Source: Desulfonatronum thiodismutans (GTDB lineage Bacteria; Desulfobacterota; Desulfovibrionia; Desulfovibrionales; Desulfonatronaceae). Taken from it: DNA of 64,000 nt. Of the stretch, positions 25,472-33,488 are shown one piece after another. The DNA lies in assembly GCF_000717475.1 (NCBI RefSeq), contig NZ_JPIK01000028.1, positions 1 through 64,000 of the forward strand, in the 5' to 3' direction. Both the position numbers and the translations under genes were made by a program. Positions within the stretch are counted from its first letter, which is position 1; each line of letters begins with the position of its first letter. Under the pieces are notes generated by a model. It searched no databases. It saw only the letters and a list, made by a program, of their open reading frames with translations, and was not told where the DNA came from.

Positions 25472-27844
25472 ATGAGCAAGGCAAAAACAGTGCACATCGC
25501 CGGCAAAGACGAGGCAGGCCGGGTGTCTTCCCGGATTCTGGAGGAACGCATCCAGGAGGCGGTGCGGGGCGGGGCGGGGCGTCTGGAGATCGCCGCATTC
25601 GGCCAGCACGGCATCGGCGGACGGATCTTTCAGCCCCAGGGCAAGCCGGTCAACGTCCAGATCACCGGCTCTCCGGGGCAGCGCACCGGCTCCATGGGCT
25701 CGCCGGGCACGACCATCGAGATTCACGGTCCGGCCTCGGACGATATTGGCTGGCTGAACGCCGGAGCGGAAATCGTGGTCCACGGCTACGCCACCAACGG
25801 GGCCTGCAACGCCATGGCCCAGGGCAAGGTCTGGGTGGCCGGGAACATCGGCTCCCGGGGCATGACCATGACCAAATACAATCCCCGGTTCGCCCATCCG
25901 GAACTCTGGGTTCTGGGCTCGGCCGGAGACTACTTCGCCGAGTTCATGGCCGGCGGGGTCGCGGTGATCTGCGGCCATGAGGCCCAGGACCCGCGCAACG
26001 TCCTGGGCTACCGGCCCTGCGTGGGCATGGTCGGGGGCAAAATCTTCTTTCGCGGCCCGATCCACGGCTACAGCCAGGCCGACGCCAAGCTGGTCCCCAT
26101 TTCCGATGAGGAATGGGCCTGGCTGACCGAAAACATGGACCTGTTTCTGGGCAGGATCAAACGCAAACGGCTGCTCAAAAAGCTCACGGTACGCGAAGAA
26201 TGGCAGTGCGTCGCCGCGCGCACGCCCATGGAAAAGGTCGGGGCCAAGCGCCGCTCCATGGCCCGGTTTCACCAGGACGTCTGGGACAAGGAACTGGGCC
26301 GGGGCGGAATGATCGGCGACCTGACCGACCTGGACCGGAGTCCCGTCCCCCTGATCACCACCGGGGAGCTGCGCCGCTACGTCCCGGTCTGGGAGCACCG
26401 CAAGTATCTGGCCCCCTGCCAGTCCGCCTGTCCCACGGGCATGCCGGTCCAGGAGCGCTGGCGGCTGATCCGCGAGGGCAAGGTGGACGAGGCCGTGGAC
26501 GTGGCCCTGGCCTTCACTCCCTTTCCGGCCTCCATCTGCGGCTATCTCTGTCCCCATCTGTGCATGCAGGGCTGCACCAAGGGCGTGGCCGGCAATCTCC
26601 AGCCCGTGGACATTACTCCGCTGGGCAGAAAGGGCGTTTCCTCCAAGCCTCCGAAGCTCCCGGACCTCGGCGGCGCCCGGGTGGCGGTGATCGGCGGCGG
26701 TCCGGCCGGAATCTCCGTGGCCTGGCAGCTCCGACTCAAGGGTCACGACACCTGGGTCTACGACCTGGAAAAGGTTCTGGGCGGGAAGATGGCCACGGCC
26801 ATTCCGGAGCAGCGCATTCCCAAGGAGGTTTTGGAGGCGGAGATCGAACGGGTGCGCAAGGTCCTGCCTCAGGTGCATCTCCAACAGAACCTGACTCACA
26901 AGGAGTTCGACCAGCTCAAGGCGGACTTCGACTACGTGGTCATCGCCACCGGCGCGCAGAAGCCCCGGACTATTCCCATTCCCGGTTCCGAGCGGATCAT
27001 CCCGGCCCTGACCTTTCTCAAGAACGCCAAGCTGGACAACCAGCCCGTGGGCAAGAAGCTCGTGATCATCGGCGCGGGAAACGTAGGCTGCGACGTGGCC
27101 ACCGTGGCCCACCGTCTGGGCGCGGAGGAGATCACCCTGATCGACATCCAGGAACCGGCCTCCTTCGGCGAGGAGCGCAAGGAGGCCGAACGGGCCGGAG
27201 CGGTCTTCCGGTATCCCTGCTTCACCAAGGAGATCACGCCCGAGGGCGTGCTGCTGACCACCGGCGAAGTCATCCCCGCGGACACCGTGGTCATCTCCAT
27301 CGGCGACCTGCCGGACCTGGGCTTTCTCCCCGAAACCATCGCCGTGGACCGCGGTTTCGTGCTGGTCAACGAAATGGGCCAGACCTCCGACCCCCAGGTC
27401 TTCGCCATCGGCGACATCGTCAAGCCCGGCCTGCTCACCGACGCCATCGGCGCGGGACGCAAGGCGGCCAGAACCATCGACGAAATGGCTGCGGGCAAGC
27501 GCCCCCAGGTGGATTCAGCCTGGCTCAAGGACTATTCCATCGAGTACAGCGAAACCTCGGAGCGCATTGATTATTCCCGGATGACCTTGGAATACTACGA
27601 CCCCCGGATCACCGAGTACAACGACATGGAGCACTGCGCCTCCCAGTGCTCCTCCTGCGGCTCGTGCATGGACTGCGGCCTGTGCGACGCGGTCTGTCCC
27701 ACCGCGGCCATCGAGCGAAAAAACCTGGGCAACGGCAAATACGAACGCGTCTCCAACCCGGACAAATGCATCGGCTGCGGCTTCTGCGGCAAATGCTGCC
27801 CTTGCGGAGTCTGGGCTTTAGTAGAGAATACACCCATGGGTTGA
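25472..27844 (+). CDS. Glutamate synthase GXGXG subunit fused to NAD(P)H oxidoreductase and ferredoxin domains
   Basis: The 790-residue protein has three parts. Residues about 1-240 are the GXGXG beta-helix domain of the large subunit (GQHGIGGRIF, GSPGQRTGSMGSPG, MVGGKIFFRG). Residues about 290-710 are a GltD-like pyridine-nucleotide oxidoreductase, with Cys-rich CQSACPTGMP and CGYLCPHLCMQGC, then FAD-binding VAVIGGGPAGISVAWQL and NAD(P)-binding LVIIGAGNVGCDVA. The C-terminus adds two 4Fe-4S motifs (CSSCGSCMDCGLCDAVCP and CIGCGFCGKCCPCG). It should pass electrons from NAD(P)H to the FMN subunit upstream. Two inverted-repeat elements separate it from that gene, so it may be transcribed or tuned separately. 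Confidence 0.88.
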   Translation: MSKAKTVHIAGKDEAGRVSSRILEERIQEAVRGGAGRLEIAAFGQHGIGGRIFQPQGKPVNVQITGSPGQRTGSMGSPGTTIEIHGPASDDIGWLNAGAEIVVHGYATNGACNAMAQGKVWVAGNIGSRGMTMTKYNPRFAHPELWVLGSAGDYFAEFMAGGVAVICGHEAQDPRNVLGYRPCVGMVGGKIFFRGPIHGYSQADAKLVPISDEEWAWLTENMDLFLGRIKRKRLLKKLTVREEWQCVAARTPMEKVGAKRRSMARFHQDVWDKELGRGGMIGDLTDLDRSPVPLITTGELRRYVPVWEHRKYLAPCQSACPTGMPVQERWRLIREGKVDEAVDVALAFTPFPASICGYLCPHLCMQGCTKGVAGNLQPVDITPLGRKGVSSKPPKLPDLGGARVAVIGGGPAGISVAWQLRLKGHDTWVYDLEKVLGGKMATAIPEQRIPKEVLEAEIERVRKVLPQVHLQQNLTHKEFDQLKADFDYVVIATGAQKPRTIPIPGSERIIPALTFLKNAKLDNQPVGKKLVIIGAGNVGCDVATVAHRLGAEEITLIDIQEPASFGEERKEAERAGAVFRYPCFTKEITPEGVLLTTGEVIPADTVVISIGDLPDLGFLPETIAVDRGFVLVNEMGQTSDPQVFAIGDIVKPGLLTDAIGAGRKAARTIDEMAAGKRPQVDSAWLKDYSIEYSETSERIDYSRMTLEYYDPRITEYNDMEHCASQCSSCGSCMDCGLCDAVCPTAAIERKNLGNGKYERVSNPDKCIGCGFCGKCCPCGVWALVENTPMG

Positions 27845-27951
27845 TCTCACCGAAATCTCTCCTGCGAAGCCGCATGATCGGCACGAGCAAGCTTTTTACT
27901 GAGCCTGTTCGTCGAGGTTGTCCGGGTGGGCTTGACCAAAACACGGCTCAC

Positions 27952-27968
27952 TTGTACATTTTGTACAA
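27952..27968. promoter_or_regulatory. YefM-type operator palindrome, second module
   Basis: TTGTACA and TGTACAA flank TTT, a perfect inverted repeat with the YefM core TGTACA, ending 18 bases before the antitoxin ATG. The spacing between the cores is 3 bases here and 7 at 13979-13999. Confidence 0.65.
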
Positions 27969-27986
27969 AATAAACAGGAGTGGACC

Positions 27987-28241
27987 ATGGAAACACTTTC
28001 CATTGGGGAGGCGAGAGACCACTTCGCGGAACTGTTGAACCGGACGAGTTATGCCAAGGAACGCGTCGTCCTCACCCGGCATGGCAAGAGATTGGCTGCA
28101 ATGGTTCCGCTGGAGGATCTGGAGCTTCTTGAGTTACTGGAAGATCGCCTGGATATTGAACAGGCCCGAAACGCTCTCGCCGAAGCGGGCACGGACATGC
28201 CCTGGGATGAACTGAAAAAGCAGCTCAGTCTGGGTCAATGA
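27987..28241 (+). CDS. YefM/Phd-family antitoxin, second module
   Basis: The 84-residue protein starts METLSIGEARDHFAELLNRT and continues VVLTRHGKRLAAMVPLEDL, the Phd/YefM DNA-binding fold, followed by an acidic toxin-binding tail (ALAEAGTDMPWDELKKQL). CAGGAG precedes the ATG. The stop overlaps the toxin start by 4 bases (ATGA), and an operator palindrome lies just upstream. Confidence 0.9.
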   Translation: METLSIGEARDHFAELLNRTSYAKERVVLTRHGKRLAAMVPLEDLELLELLEDRLDIEQARNALAEAGTDMPWDELKKQLSLGQ

Positions 28242-28501
28242 ACTTCACCGTCCATTTTCGCCCTGGAGCAGCTCGTCAGTTTGCGAAACTTACTCGAAAC
28301 ATCCAGCTCGAACTTACCCCGATAATCGATCAACTGGCCGAGACCCAAATCCCTCCCGCGGCCAAAAAGTTGTCCGCCAAAGACAACCTTTACCGGGTCC
28401 GGCATGGACGGTACCGGATCGTTTATCAACTTCAAAACAACCAGCTTATCGTCCTGATCGTCGCCGTCGGACATCGACGAGATGTGTATCGAGGTCTCTG
28501 A
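28238..28501 (+). CDS. RelE/ParE-family toxin
   Basis: The 87-residue protein has the RelE fold: VHFRPGAARQFAKLTRNIQ, then KKLSAKDNLYRVRHGRYRIVYQL and a C-terminal VGHRRDVYR. The conserved R-x-R-x-G-x-Y-R-I-V-Y stretch is typical of ribosome-dependent mRNA interferases. A perfect 16-base palindrome, CTGAGATGCATCTCAG, spans its stop codon (28498-28513). Confidence 0.9.
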   Translation: MNFTVHFRPGAARQFAKLTRNIQLELTPIIDQLAETQIPPAAKKLSAKDNLYRVRHGRYRIVYQLQNNQLIVLIVAVGHRRDVYRGL

Positions 28502-28667
28502 GATGCATCTCAGATATTGGACGGCTGAGAAGGATTCACGTAATCTAGACCGCGTTGATCGTATCTGGAGAAATGTTCGGCGGAACGTTCGTCGGCAAGT
28601 ATCGAATGCGACGACGCGTTTTTTTGCCTAAACACGCCCTCAAAACAACATTCAAGGAGCCTTGACT

Positions 28668-29177
28668 ATGACCAAAGTCGCCATTTTCATGGGCAGCATC
28701 TCGGATGAAGACAAGATGGCCCCCTGTGCCGAAGTGCTCGGTTCACTGGGCATACCGCATTTGTTCACCGTGGCATCGGCCCACCGCACCCCGGAGCGGG
28801 TGCAGCGGCTGGTTCGGGAATTGGAGGACCAGGGCTGCAAGGTGTTCATCTGCGCGGCGGGCATGGCCGCTCACTTGGCCGGGGCTGTGGCCGCGAAGAC
28901 CACCCGTCCCGTGCTCGGCGTGCCGTTGACAGCCTCGTCCCTGGGCGGCCTGGACGCGCTGCTGGCCACGGTCCAGATGCCTCCCGGCTTTCCCGTGGGC
29001 ACCGTGGCCCTGGACAGCGCCGGGGCGCGCAACGCCGCCTGGCTGGCCGCCCAGATTCTGGCCTTGGAAGACCCGGAACTGGCTGAAAAGCTGCGCGCGA
29101 ATCGGCAAAAGATGATCGACGGCGTGGAAAAGGCCGCGGCTGATCTGCGCGCCCGGCATCCCGGCAGCGCGGGCTGA
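28668..29177 (+). CDS. purE: N5-carboxyaminoimidazole ribonucleotide mutase
   Basis: PurE moves the carboxyl group of N5-CAIR to give CAIR in purine synthesis. FMGSISDEDKM near the start and ASAHRTPERV around residue 40 are the class I substrate-binding motifs, and MPPGFPVGTVAL followed by AGARNAAWLAAQIL matches the C-terminal part. The 169-residue length is normal. AAGGAG is about 10 bases before the ATG at 28668; a TTG six bases upstream is not used. No purK follows here. Confidence 0.92.
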   Translation: MTKVAIFMGSISDEDKMAPCAEVLGSLGIPHLFTVASAHRTPERVQRLVRELEDQGCKVFICAAGMAAHLAGAVAAKTTRPVLGVPLTASSLGGLDALLATVQMPPGFPVGTVALDSAGARNAAWLAAQILALEDPELAEKLRANRQKMIDGVEKAAADLRARHPGSAG

Positions 29178-29209
29178 TCGCGCCGCGACGACATGAGAGA
29201 CGAGCTTCC

Positions 29210-30160
29210 ATGCGGCCCATGACCACGGCCCTGCTGTACGACCCGGTTTTCGCGGTCCACGACGCCGGGGCCGGGCATCCGGAGAGCGCGATGCGCTACA
29301 CGGCCCTGGTCCGCGCCCTGGAAGAGGACCGGGAAACCGCGGGGCTTCCGCGGTTGCGTCCGCGCCCGGCGACGGAGAAGGAACTCGCCTCTTGCCACGG
29401 CACTGGATATATTGAACTGGTTCGGCGTCGCATCCAGGAAGGCCGCCGCAGCCTGGGATTTCCGGACACCAACGTCGGCCCCGGATCCTGGGACGCGGCG
29501 GTGCATGCCGCCGGAGGCGCCATGGTCGCCGTGGATGCCGTGCTCCAGGGGGACGTCAAGAGCGTCTTCTGCGTGGTCCGCCCTCCTGGCCACCACGCCC
29601 GTCCAAAGCAGGGCATGGGCTTCTGCCTCTTCAACAACGTGGCCCTGGCCGCCCGGCACGCCCAGATCGCCCACGGGCTGGAGCGGATCCTGATCGTGGA
29701 CTGGGACGTGCACCACGGCAACGGGACCCAGGAAATCTTCTACGACGACCCGTCCGTCCTGTTCTTCAGCACCCACCAAAGCAATTGGTACCCCTACTCC
29801 GGCGCGGCCCACGAAACCGGCGACGGCGCCGGAGAGGGGTTCACCATCAACTGCCCCTTCCCCTACGGCACCGGCCTTGCTCCGATCCGCGAGGCGTTCC
29901 AGGAACGCCTCCTGCCCGCGGCCCGGGATTTCCAGCCGGAACTGGTCCTGATCTCCGCCGGCTTCGACGCCCTGGAAGCCGACCCGCTGGGCGGATTCCA
30001 CCTGCACCCCGAAGACTTCACCGAGCTGACCGCCATTGTCCGAGACATCGCCCAGAACAACGGCGCCCAGGGACGGATCGTCTCCCTGCTGGAAGGCGGC
30101 TACGACCTCCACTCCCTGACCCTCGCGGCCCTGGCGCACGTCCGCGCCCTGAAGGCGTGA
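29210..30160 (+). CDS. Histone deacetylase / acetoin-utilisation family deacetylase
   Basis: This zinc-dependent deacetylase is of the HDAC/AcuC/acetylpolyamine type. Catalytic features are intact: RPPGHHARP with the paired histidines, VDWDVHHGNGTQ with a zinc-ligand Asp-His pair, SAGFDALEADPLGG with the second zinc aspartate, and LLEGGYDL near the end. It starts 32 bases after purE and may share its transcript. The natural substrate (acetyl-lysine, acetylpolyamine or other) cannot be told from the sequence. A start at 29219 (MTTALLYD) is equally possible. Confidence 0.88.
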   Translation: MRPMTTALLYDPVFAVHDAGAGHPESAMRYTALVRALEEDRETAGLPRLRPRPATEKELASCHGTGYIELVRRRIQEGRRSLGFPDTNVGPGSWDAAVHAAGGAMVAVDAVLQGDVKSVFCVVRPPGHHARPKQGMGFCLFNNVALAARHAQIAHGLERILIVDWDVHHGNGTQEIFYDDPSVLFFSTHQSNWYPYSGAAHETGDGAGEGFTINCPFPYGTGLAPIREAFQERLLPAARDFQPELVLISAGFDALEADPLGGFHLHPEDFTELTAIVRDIAQNNGAQGRIVSLLEGGYDLHSLTLAALAHVRALKA

Positions 30161-30169
30161 CCATCGCCG

Positions 30170-30820
30170 TCACTCCATGCGCGAGCCTTTGCTGAACAAG
30201 GCCACCAATTCCCGATCCAGATCCGTGACGTCCGTTGCCAACGGCTCCACCAGGGTCACCAGGACGTTTTTTCGGACGCCGATCCGTTTGGCCGTGGGCA
30301 CGTCCGCCACCAGGACGTCGATGGCGTTGGAGTAGCGGGCGTTCATCAGGTCGCTGACCAGGCGGACGCCGAAGCCCTCAATGTAGACCCGTTTACCCAG
30401 CCAGCCTCTCAAGTCACGGGAAACAGCCACGGTCCAGCCGGAGACCGGGGTCTGCATGATCGCGGTGTTGTCCACGTCGTCGTTGCATTCCTCGGGTCGG
30501 GCCGTGTACGCGGTCAGGCGTAATCGATGGGTGTTGGCGTCCCGATAGCCGTTGATCATCTGTTTAAGCACGGAATTTTCCTCAAGAAGCTTTTCCAGTT
30601 CTTCTTCCCGGCTTCCCTTGTTCTCCCGGTAGCCGTTGAGGAGCATCTTGAGGATCAGAATTTCGTCCTGGGCCTTGAGCAGTTCAAGGTCCTTCTCCAT
30701 GCTGAACCGGTATTCCTTGGTCAGGACCGCCGGCTGACCGCCGACGCCGTCCACGGGTTTGAGCACATGGTAGAGGTTCATCAGGGCCAGAACAATAACG
30801 AGAGGCAGAGCGTAGCGCAT
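30170..30820 (-). CDS. Membrane-anchored coiled-coil protein with 3D domain
   Basis: The N-terminus MRYALPLVIVLALMNLYHVL is an uncleaved signal anchor. A charged coiled coil follows (about 45-85, EKDLELLKAQDEILILKML and EEELEKLLEENSVLKQM). The C-terminal ~110 residues resemble a 3D domain (LTAYTARPEECNDD, WTVAVSRDLRGWLGKRVYIE, NARYSNAIDVLVAD), a beta-barrel fold shared with lytic transglycosylases, so a periplasmic cell-wall role is likely. AGGAG 7 bases before the ATG at 30820 supports this start over 30856. It is convergent with the deacetylase gene. Confidence 0.8.
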   Translation of the reverse strand: MRYALPLVIVLALMNLYHVLKPVDGVGGQPAVLTKEYRFSMEKDLELLKAQDEILILKMLLNGYRENKGSREEELEKLLEENSVLKQMINGYRDANTHRLRLTAYTARPEECNDDVDNTAIMQTPVSGWTVAVSRDLRGWLGKRVYIEGFGVRLVSDLMNARYSNAIDVLVADVPTAKRIGVRKNVLVTLVEPLATDVTDLDRELVALFSKGSRME

Positions 30821-31188
30821 GATCATCTCCTCATGGAGTGGACACGTCCGGCGCAAAGCGGGATTGTCCGGAGCAGTGGAGTGAGAGGAAGGGAGTTTTC
30901 GAGGTAATTTTTATTCGTATCCGGATGATTGTGCCTCCGCAATGTTGATAATCGAGAGTATTTCCGACTTTTTCCCGAAAACAACAAAGACATCGCCCTC
31001 ATAACCCTGCCTGTCCGGAACCAACCCTCACCTTTTTCCATGGATACGGCATTTTTTTCTCAACACGTTGGGATGACATAATATTCAAGACTGTTTTTCC
31101 CGTGTGGACGAAATCCCACGACTGGACGGAACGCAAGGTTCGCGCTACGGAAACAGGCTTTTTTGAAGCATTCAAATCAGGAGGAACA
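30821..31188. other. Intergenic region between the 3D-domain gene and pepA
   Basis: This 368-base divergent promoter region has AT-rich stretches around 30900 and 31050. TAATAT at 31079-31084 is a reasonable -10 box for pepA, without a clear -35. An in-frame extension of pepA back to 31102 covers its last 87 bases but shows no homology. No RNA gene or small ORF with a good ribosome site was seen. Confidence 0.45.
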
Positions 31189-32745
31189 ATGGATATCACC
31201 TTACGATCCCAGGACGAGTTCGACGGCGAGGCCCTGGTTTTTTTCGTGTTCGAGAAGGACCTCGAGAAGACGCCCGGCCTGCAAACGTGGCTAGCCGCCC
31301 AAGGCGGCTGGTTGTCTGGAAACTCCGCCATGACCGCCTTTTCCGGAAAAACAAAATCCGCGCGCTATTTCTTCCCTCCCAGCGGTACCGCCTCCCCGGC
31401 GGTGATCCTGGTTGGGCTGGGTGGACGCAAGAGCTTTGGACAGCGGGAACTGCGCCGGGCCGTGGCCTCGGCCGTGGGTTGCGCCATGGACCTGCGGCTG
31501 AACGACATCGGCCTGGATACCAGCGTCCTGTCGGATACGGATTTGGATATCGCGCAAGCCGTGGAAGTGACGACCTGCGCCGCAATGACGGCCGTGTACC
31601 GTTTTGAGAGACTGAAGACGGAGAAAGACGAGTCCCCCACCCAGCCTCCAAAACTGCGCATTCTAAGGGACGACCCGAGGGACGACCAGGCGGATGCACG
31701 GCTGAAGACCCACTTGGACAGGAGCCTGGCAACAGGTCACGGGCTGAACCTGGCCAGGGACCTGGTGAACATGCCCGCCAACCTGGCCACCCCGGAATAC
31801 CTGGCCCAGACAGCCCGGGATCTGGCCGGACGATACGGTTTCGGCTTGGAGGTCATGAACGCGGATCAGATCGAGGCCCTAGGCATGGGAGCCTTTGCCG
31901 CGGTTTTTCAGGCTAATCGGGACCAAGCCCGCCTGATCATCCTGGATTCCCGCCCAAGCCCTTCGGGGCTGCCCGACCAACCCACCTCCAGCGATGGAGA
32001 AAAGCCCTTGGTGGTGATCGGCAAGGGAATCACCTTCGACACCGGCGGCATCTCCCTGAAACTCAGCCAAGGCATGGAGGAGATGAAGGGGGACATGGGC
32101 GGGGCCGCGGCGGTGCTCGGCTTTTTCGAAGCCCATGGCCGACTGGGCCGTAGTGGCGGCGACCAGCGTCGGGTGGTGGGGATCATCCCCTGCACCGAGA
32201 ACCTTCCCGGCCCCAAGGCAGTCAAGCCCGGAGACGTGGTAACGACCTGTTCCGGCAAGACCGTGGAAATCATCAACACCGACGCCGAAGGCCGTTTGCT
32301 GCTCTGCGACGCCCTGGCCTACAGCAAACGCTACGATCCGCTGGGCATCGTGGACTTGGCCACCCTGACCGGAGCCATGGTGGTTTCCCTGGGCCCTCGC
32401 ATTGCCGGAGCCTTTGCCGCGCCGGAGTCGCTGGCCGAACAGGTTCGACGCATCGGCGAGCGGGTCGGCGAACCGGTCTGGCCCATGCCGCTCTGGGATG
32501 ACTACAAGGATGAATTGAAAAGCGAAGTCGCGGACCTGAAAAACGTCGGAGCGAGAGAAGGCGGCGCGATCCACGCGGCCCTGTTCCTGCACCGCTTCGT
32601 CCCGGAGAACACCCCCTGGGTCCACCTGGACATCGCCGGACCGGCCTATGCCAAGAAAAAAGGCGACCATGGCATCGCCGGAGGAACCGGCTTCGGGGTG
32701 CGGATACTGATGGAGTTGACGCGGGAGTGGCCGGAAACAATTTGA
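31189..32745 (+). CDS. pepA: Leucyl aminopeptidase (M17 family)
   Basis: This two-metal exopeptidase removes N-terminal residues from peptides. The conserved C-terminal catalytic part contains VIGKGITFDTGGISLKL, with metal ligands in MKGDMGGAAAVLG and the signature NTDAEGRLLLCDALAY. The N-terminal macro-like domain is less conserved. The ATG at 31189 has AGGAGG upstream. At 518 residues the length is normal, with no frameshift. It converges on crcB, with only 6 bases between the stops. Confidence 0.92.
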   Translation: MDITLRSQDEFDGEALVFFVFEKDLEKTPGLQTWLAAQGGWLSGNSAMTAFSGKTKSARYFFPPSGTASPAVILVGLGGRKSFGQRELRRAVASAVGCAMDLRLNDIGLDTSVLSDTDLDIAQAVEVTTCAAMTAVYRFERLKTEKDESPTQPPKLRILRDDPRDDQADARLKTHLDRSLATGHGLNLARDLVNMPANLATPEYLAQTARDLAGRYGFGLEVMNADQIEALGMGAFAAVFQANRDQARLIILDSRPSPSGLPDQPTSSDGEKPLVVIGKGITFDTGGISLKLSQGMEEMKGDMGGAAAVLGFFEAHGRLGRSGGDQRRVVGIIPCTENLPGPKAVKPGDVVTTCSGKTVEIINTDAEGRLLLCDALAYSKRYDPLGIVDLATLTGAMVVSLGPRIAGAFAAPESLAEQVRRIGERVGEPVWPMPLWDDYKDELKSEVADLKNVGAREGGAIHAALFLHRFVPENTPWVHLDIAGPAYAKKKGDHGIAGGTGFGVRILMELTREWPETI

Positions 32746-32751
32746 CGACCT

Positions 32752-33159
32752 TCAACGTCGCCCAACCCGAAACCCCAGCCCCAGGGCCGCGAAGCCCAGC
32801 AGGTTTTGCCCCAGGATTTTCAGGACGAGGACCAGCCACTGGCCCTGGTGAAGCAATACCTCGGCCTCGAAGACGTAGGTGGAAAAGGTGGTGAAGGAGC
32901 CGACAAAGCCGGTCAGGAGGACGAGTCCCAGGGGCTTGGGGATCAGGGCGCGTTTTTCGGAAATCGTCCAGATCAGGCCGAAAAGGAAGCAGCCCAGAAC
33001 GTTGGCCAGGGAGGTGTCCCAGGGAAAGGCCGGACTCGGCAACAGAGCGGCCGCCGAAGATATCCCATACCGGGCCAAAGCCCCGGCCGCGCCGAACAGC
33101 CCGATGAGCAGGGCCGTGGCCAAAGGAGACAAGGATGGGGGTGGGAGGCGCTCAGACAC
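32752..33159 (-). CDS. crcB: Fluoride ion channel CrcB/Fluc
   Basis: This small membrane protein exports fluoride as a dual-topology dimer. Four hydrophobic segments are visible, along with GAAGALARYG in the first, LANVLGCFLFG in the second, and GFVGSFTTFSTYVFE carrying the family's Phe-box and sodium site. The start is uncertain: no ATG has a ribosome site in this frame. GTG at 33159 overlaps the stop of a short upstream ORF (GTGTCTGA) and could be reached by translational coupling; TTG at 33201 is an alternative. No fluoride riboswitch was recognised upstream. Confidence 0.85.
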   Translation of the reverse strand: MSERLPPPSLSPLATALLIGLFGAAGALARYGISSAAALLPSPAFPWDTSLANVLGCFLFGLIWTISEKRALIPKPLGLVLLTGFVGSFTTFSTYVFEAEVLLHQGQWLVLVLKILGQNLLGFAALGLGFRVGRR

Positions 33160-33217
33160 GCTGGATGAGTGCGCCCAGGTTCGTGGAGTCCGGGACGTCA
33201 AAAAAGTGGATGGGCAT
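33152..33217 (-). CDS. 21-residue upstream ORF coupled to crcB
   Basis: An ATG at 33217 with AGAGGA upstream opens a 21-residue frame, MPIHFFDVPDSTNLGALIQR plus V, whose stop overlaps the probable GTG start of crcB by 8 bases. A run of six T lies at codons 5-6 (TTTTTT); a one-base slip there would join this start to the crcB frame. It may be a coupled leader peptide, or the original crcB start separated by a frameshift. Confidence 0.35.
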   Translation of the reverse strand: MPIHFFDVPDSTNLGALIQRV

Positions 33218-33488
33218 GATATCCTCTGTAAATCGGATAATCAGGGTACTTGACGCAGCCGTTATACTACGGTCCTTTCCCGCCGCTACCGGGCTCTCAA
33301 CCTTTCCGGTTCGTCTCGATTTTCCCTACAAGGTTCCAAAATGAACCACAAGGCTTCCAGAAACGCTCCCAAACACTCCCGAAGTGCTCCCGAAACACTC
33401 TCTGATCGCCGACCGATCAGCACCGGGAATTTGGTCCAACCTCATGGATATCTTGCCTCCCTGATGCCGTTCTCGTAGTGTCGGGAAA

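Noticed and set aside
23473..27112. Two long minus-strand frames (601 and 579 codons) opposite the glutamate synthase genes
   Set aside because: They are antisense shadows; the plus-strand proteins carry all conserved motifs.
30821..30856. Longer start for the 3D-domain protein
   Set aside because: The ATG at 30820 has AGGAG at good spacing and directly begins the signal anchor.
33218..33488. Possible fluoride riboswitch upstream of crcB
   Set aside because: I could not find the conserved crcB-motif segments; only a short ORF with a ribosome site is visible.
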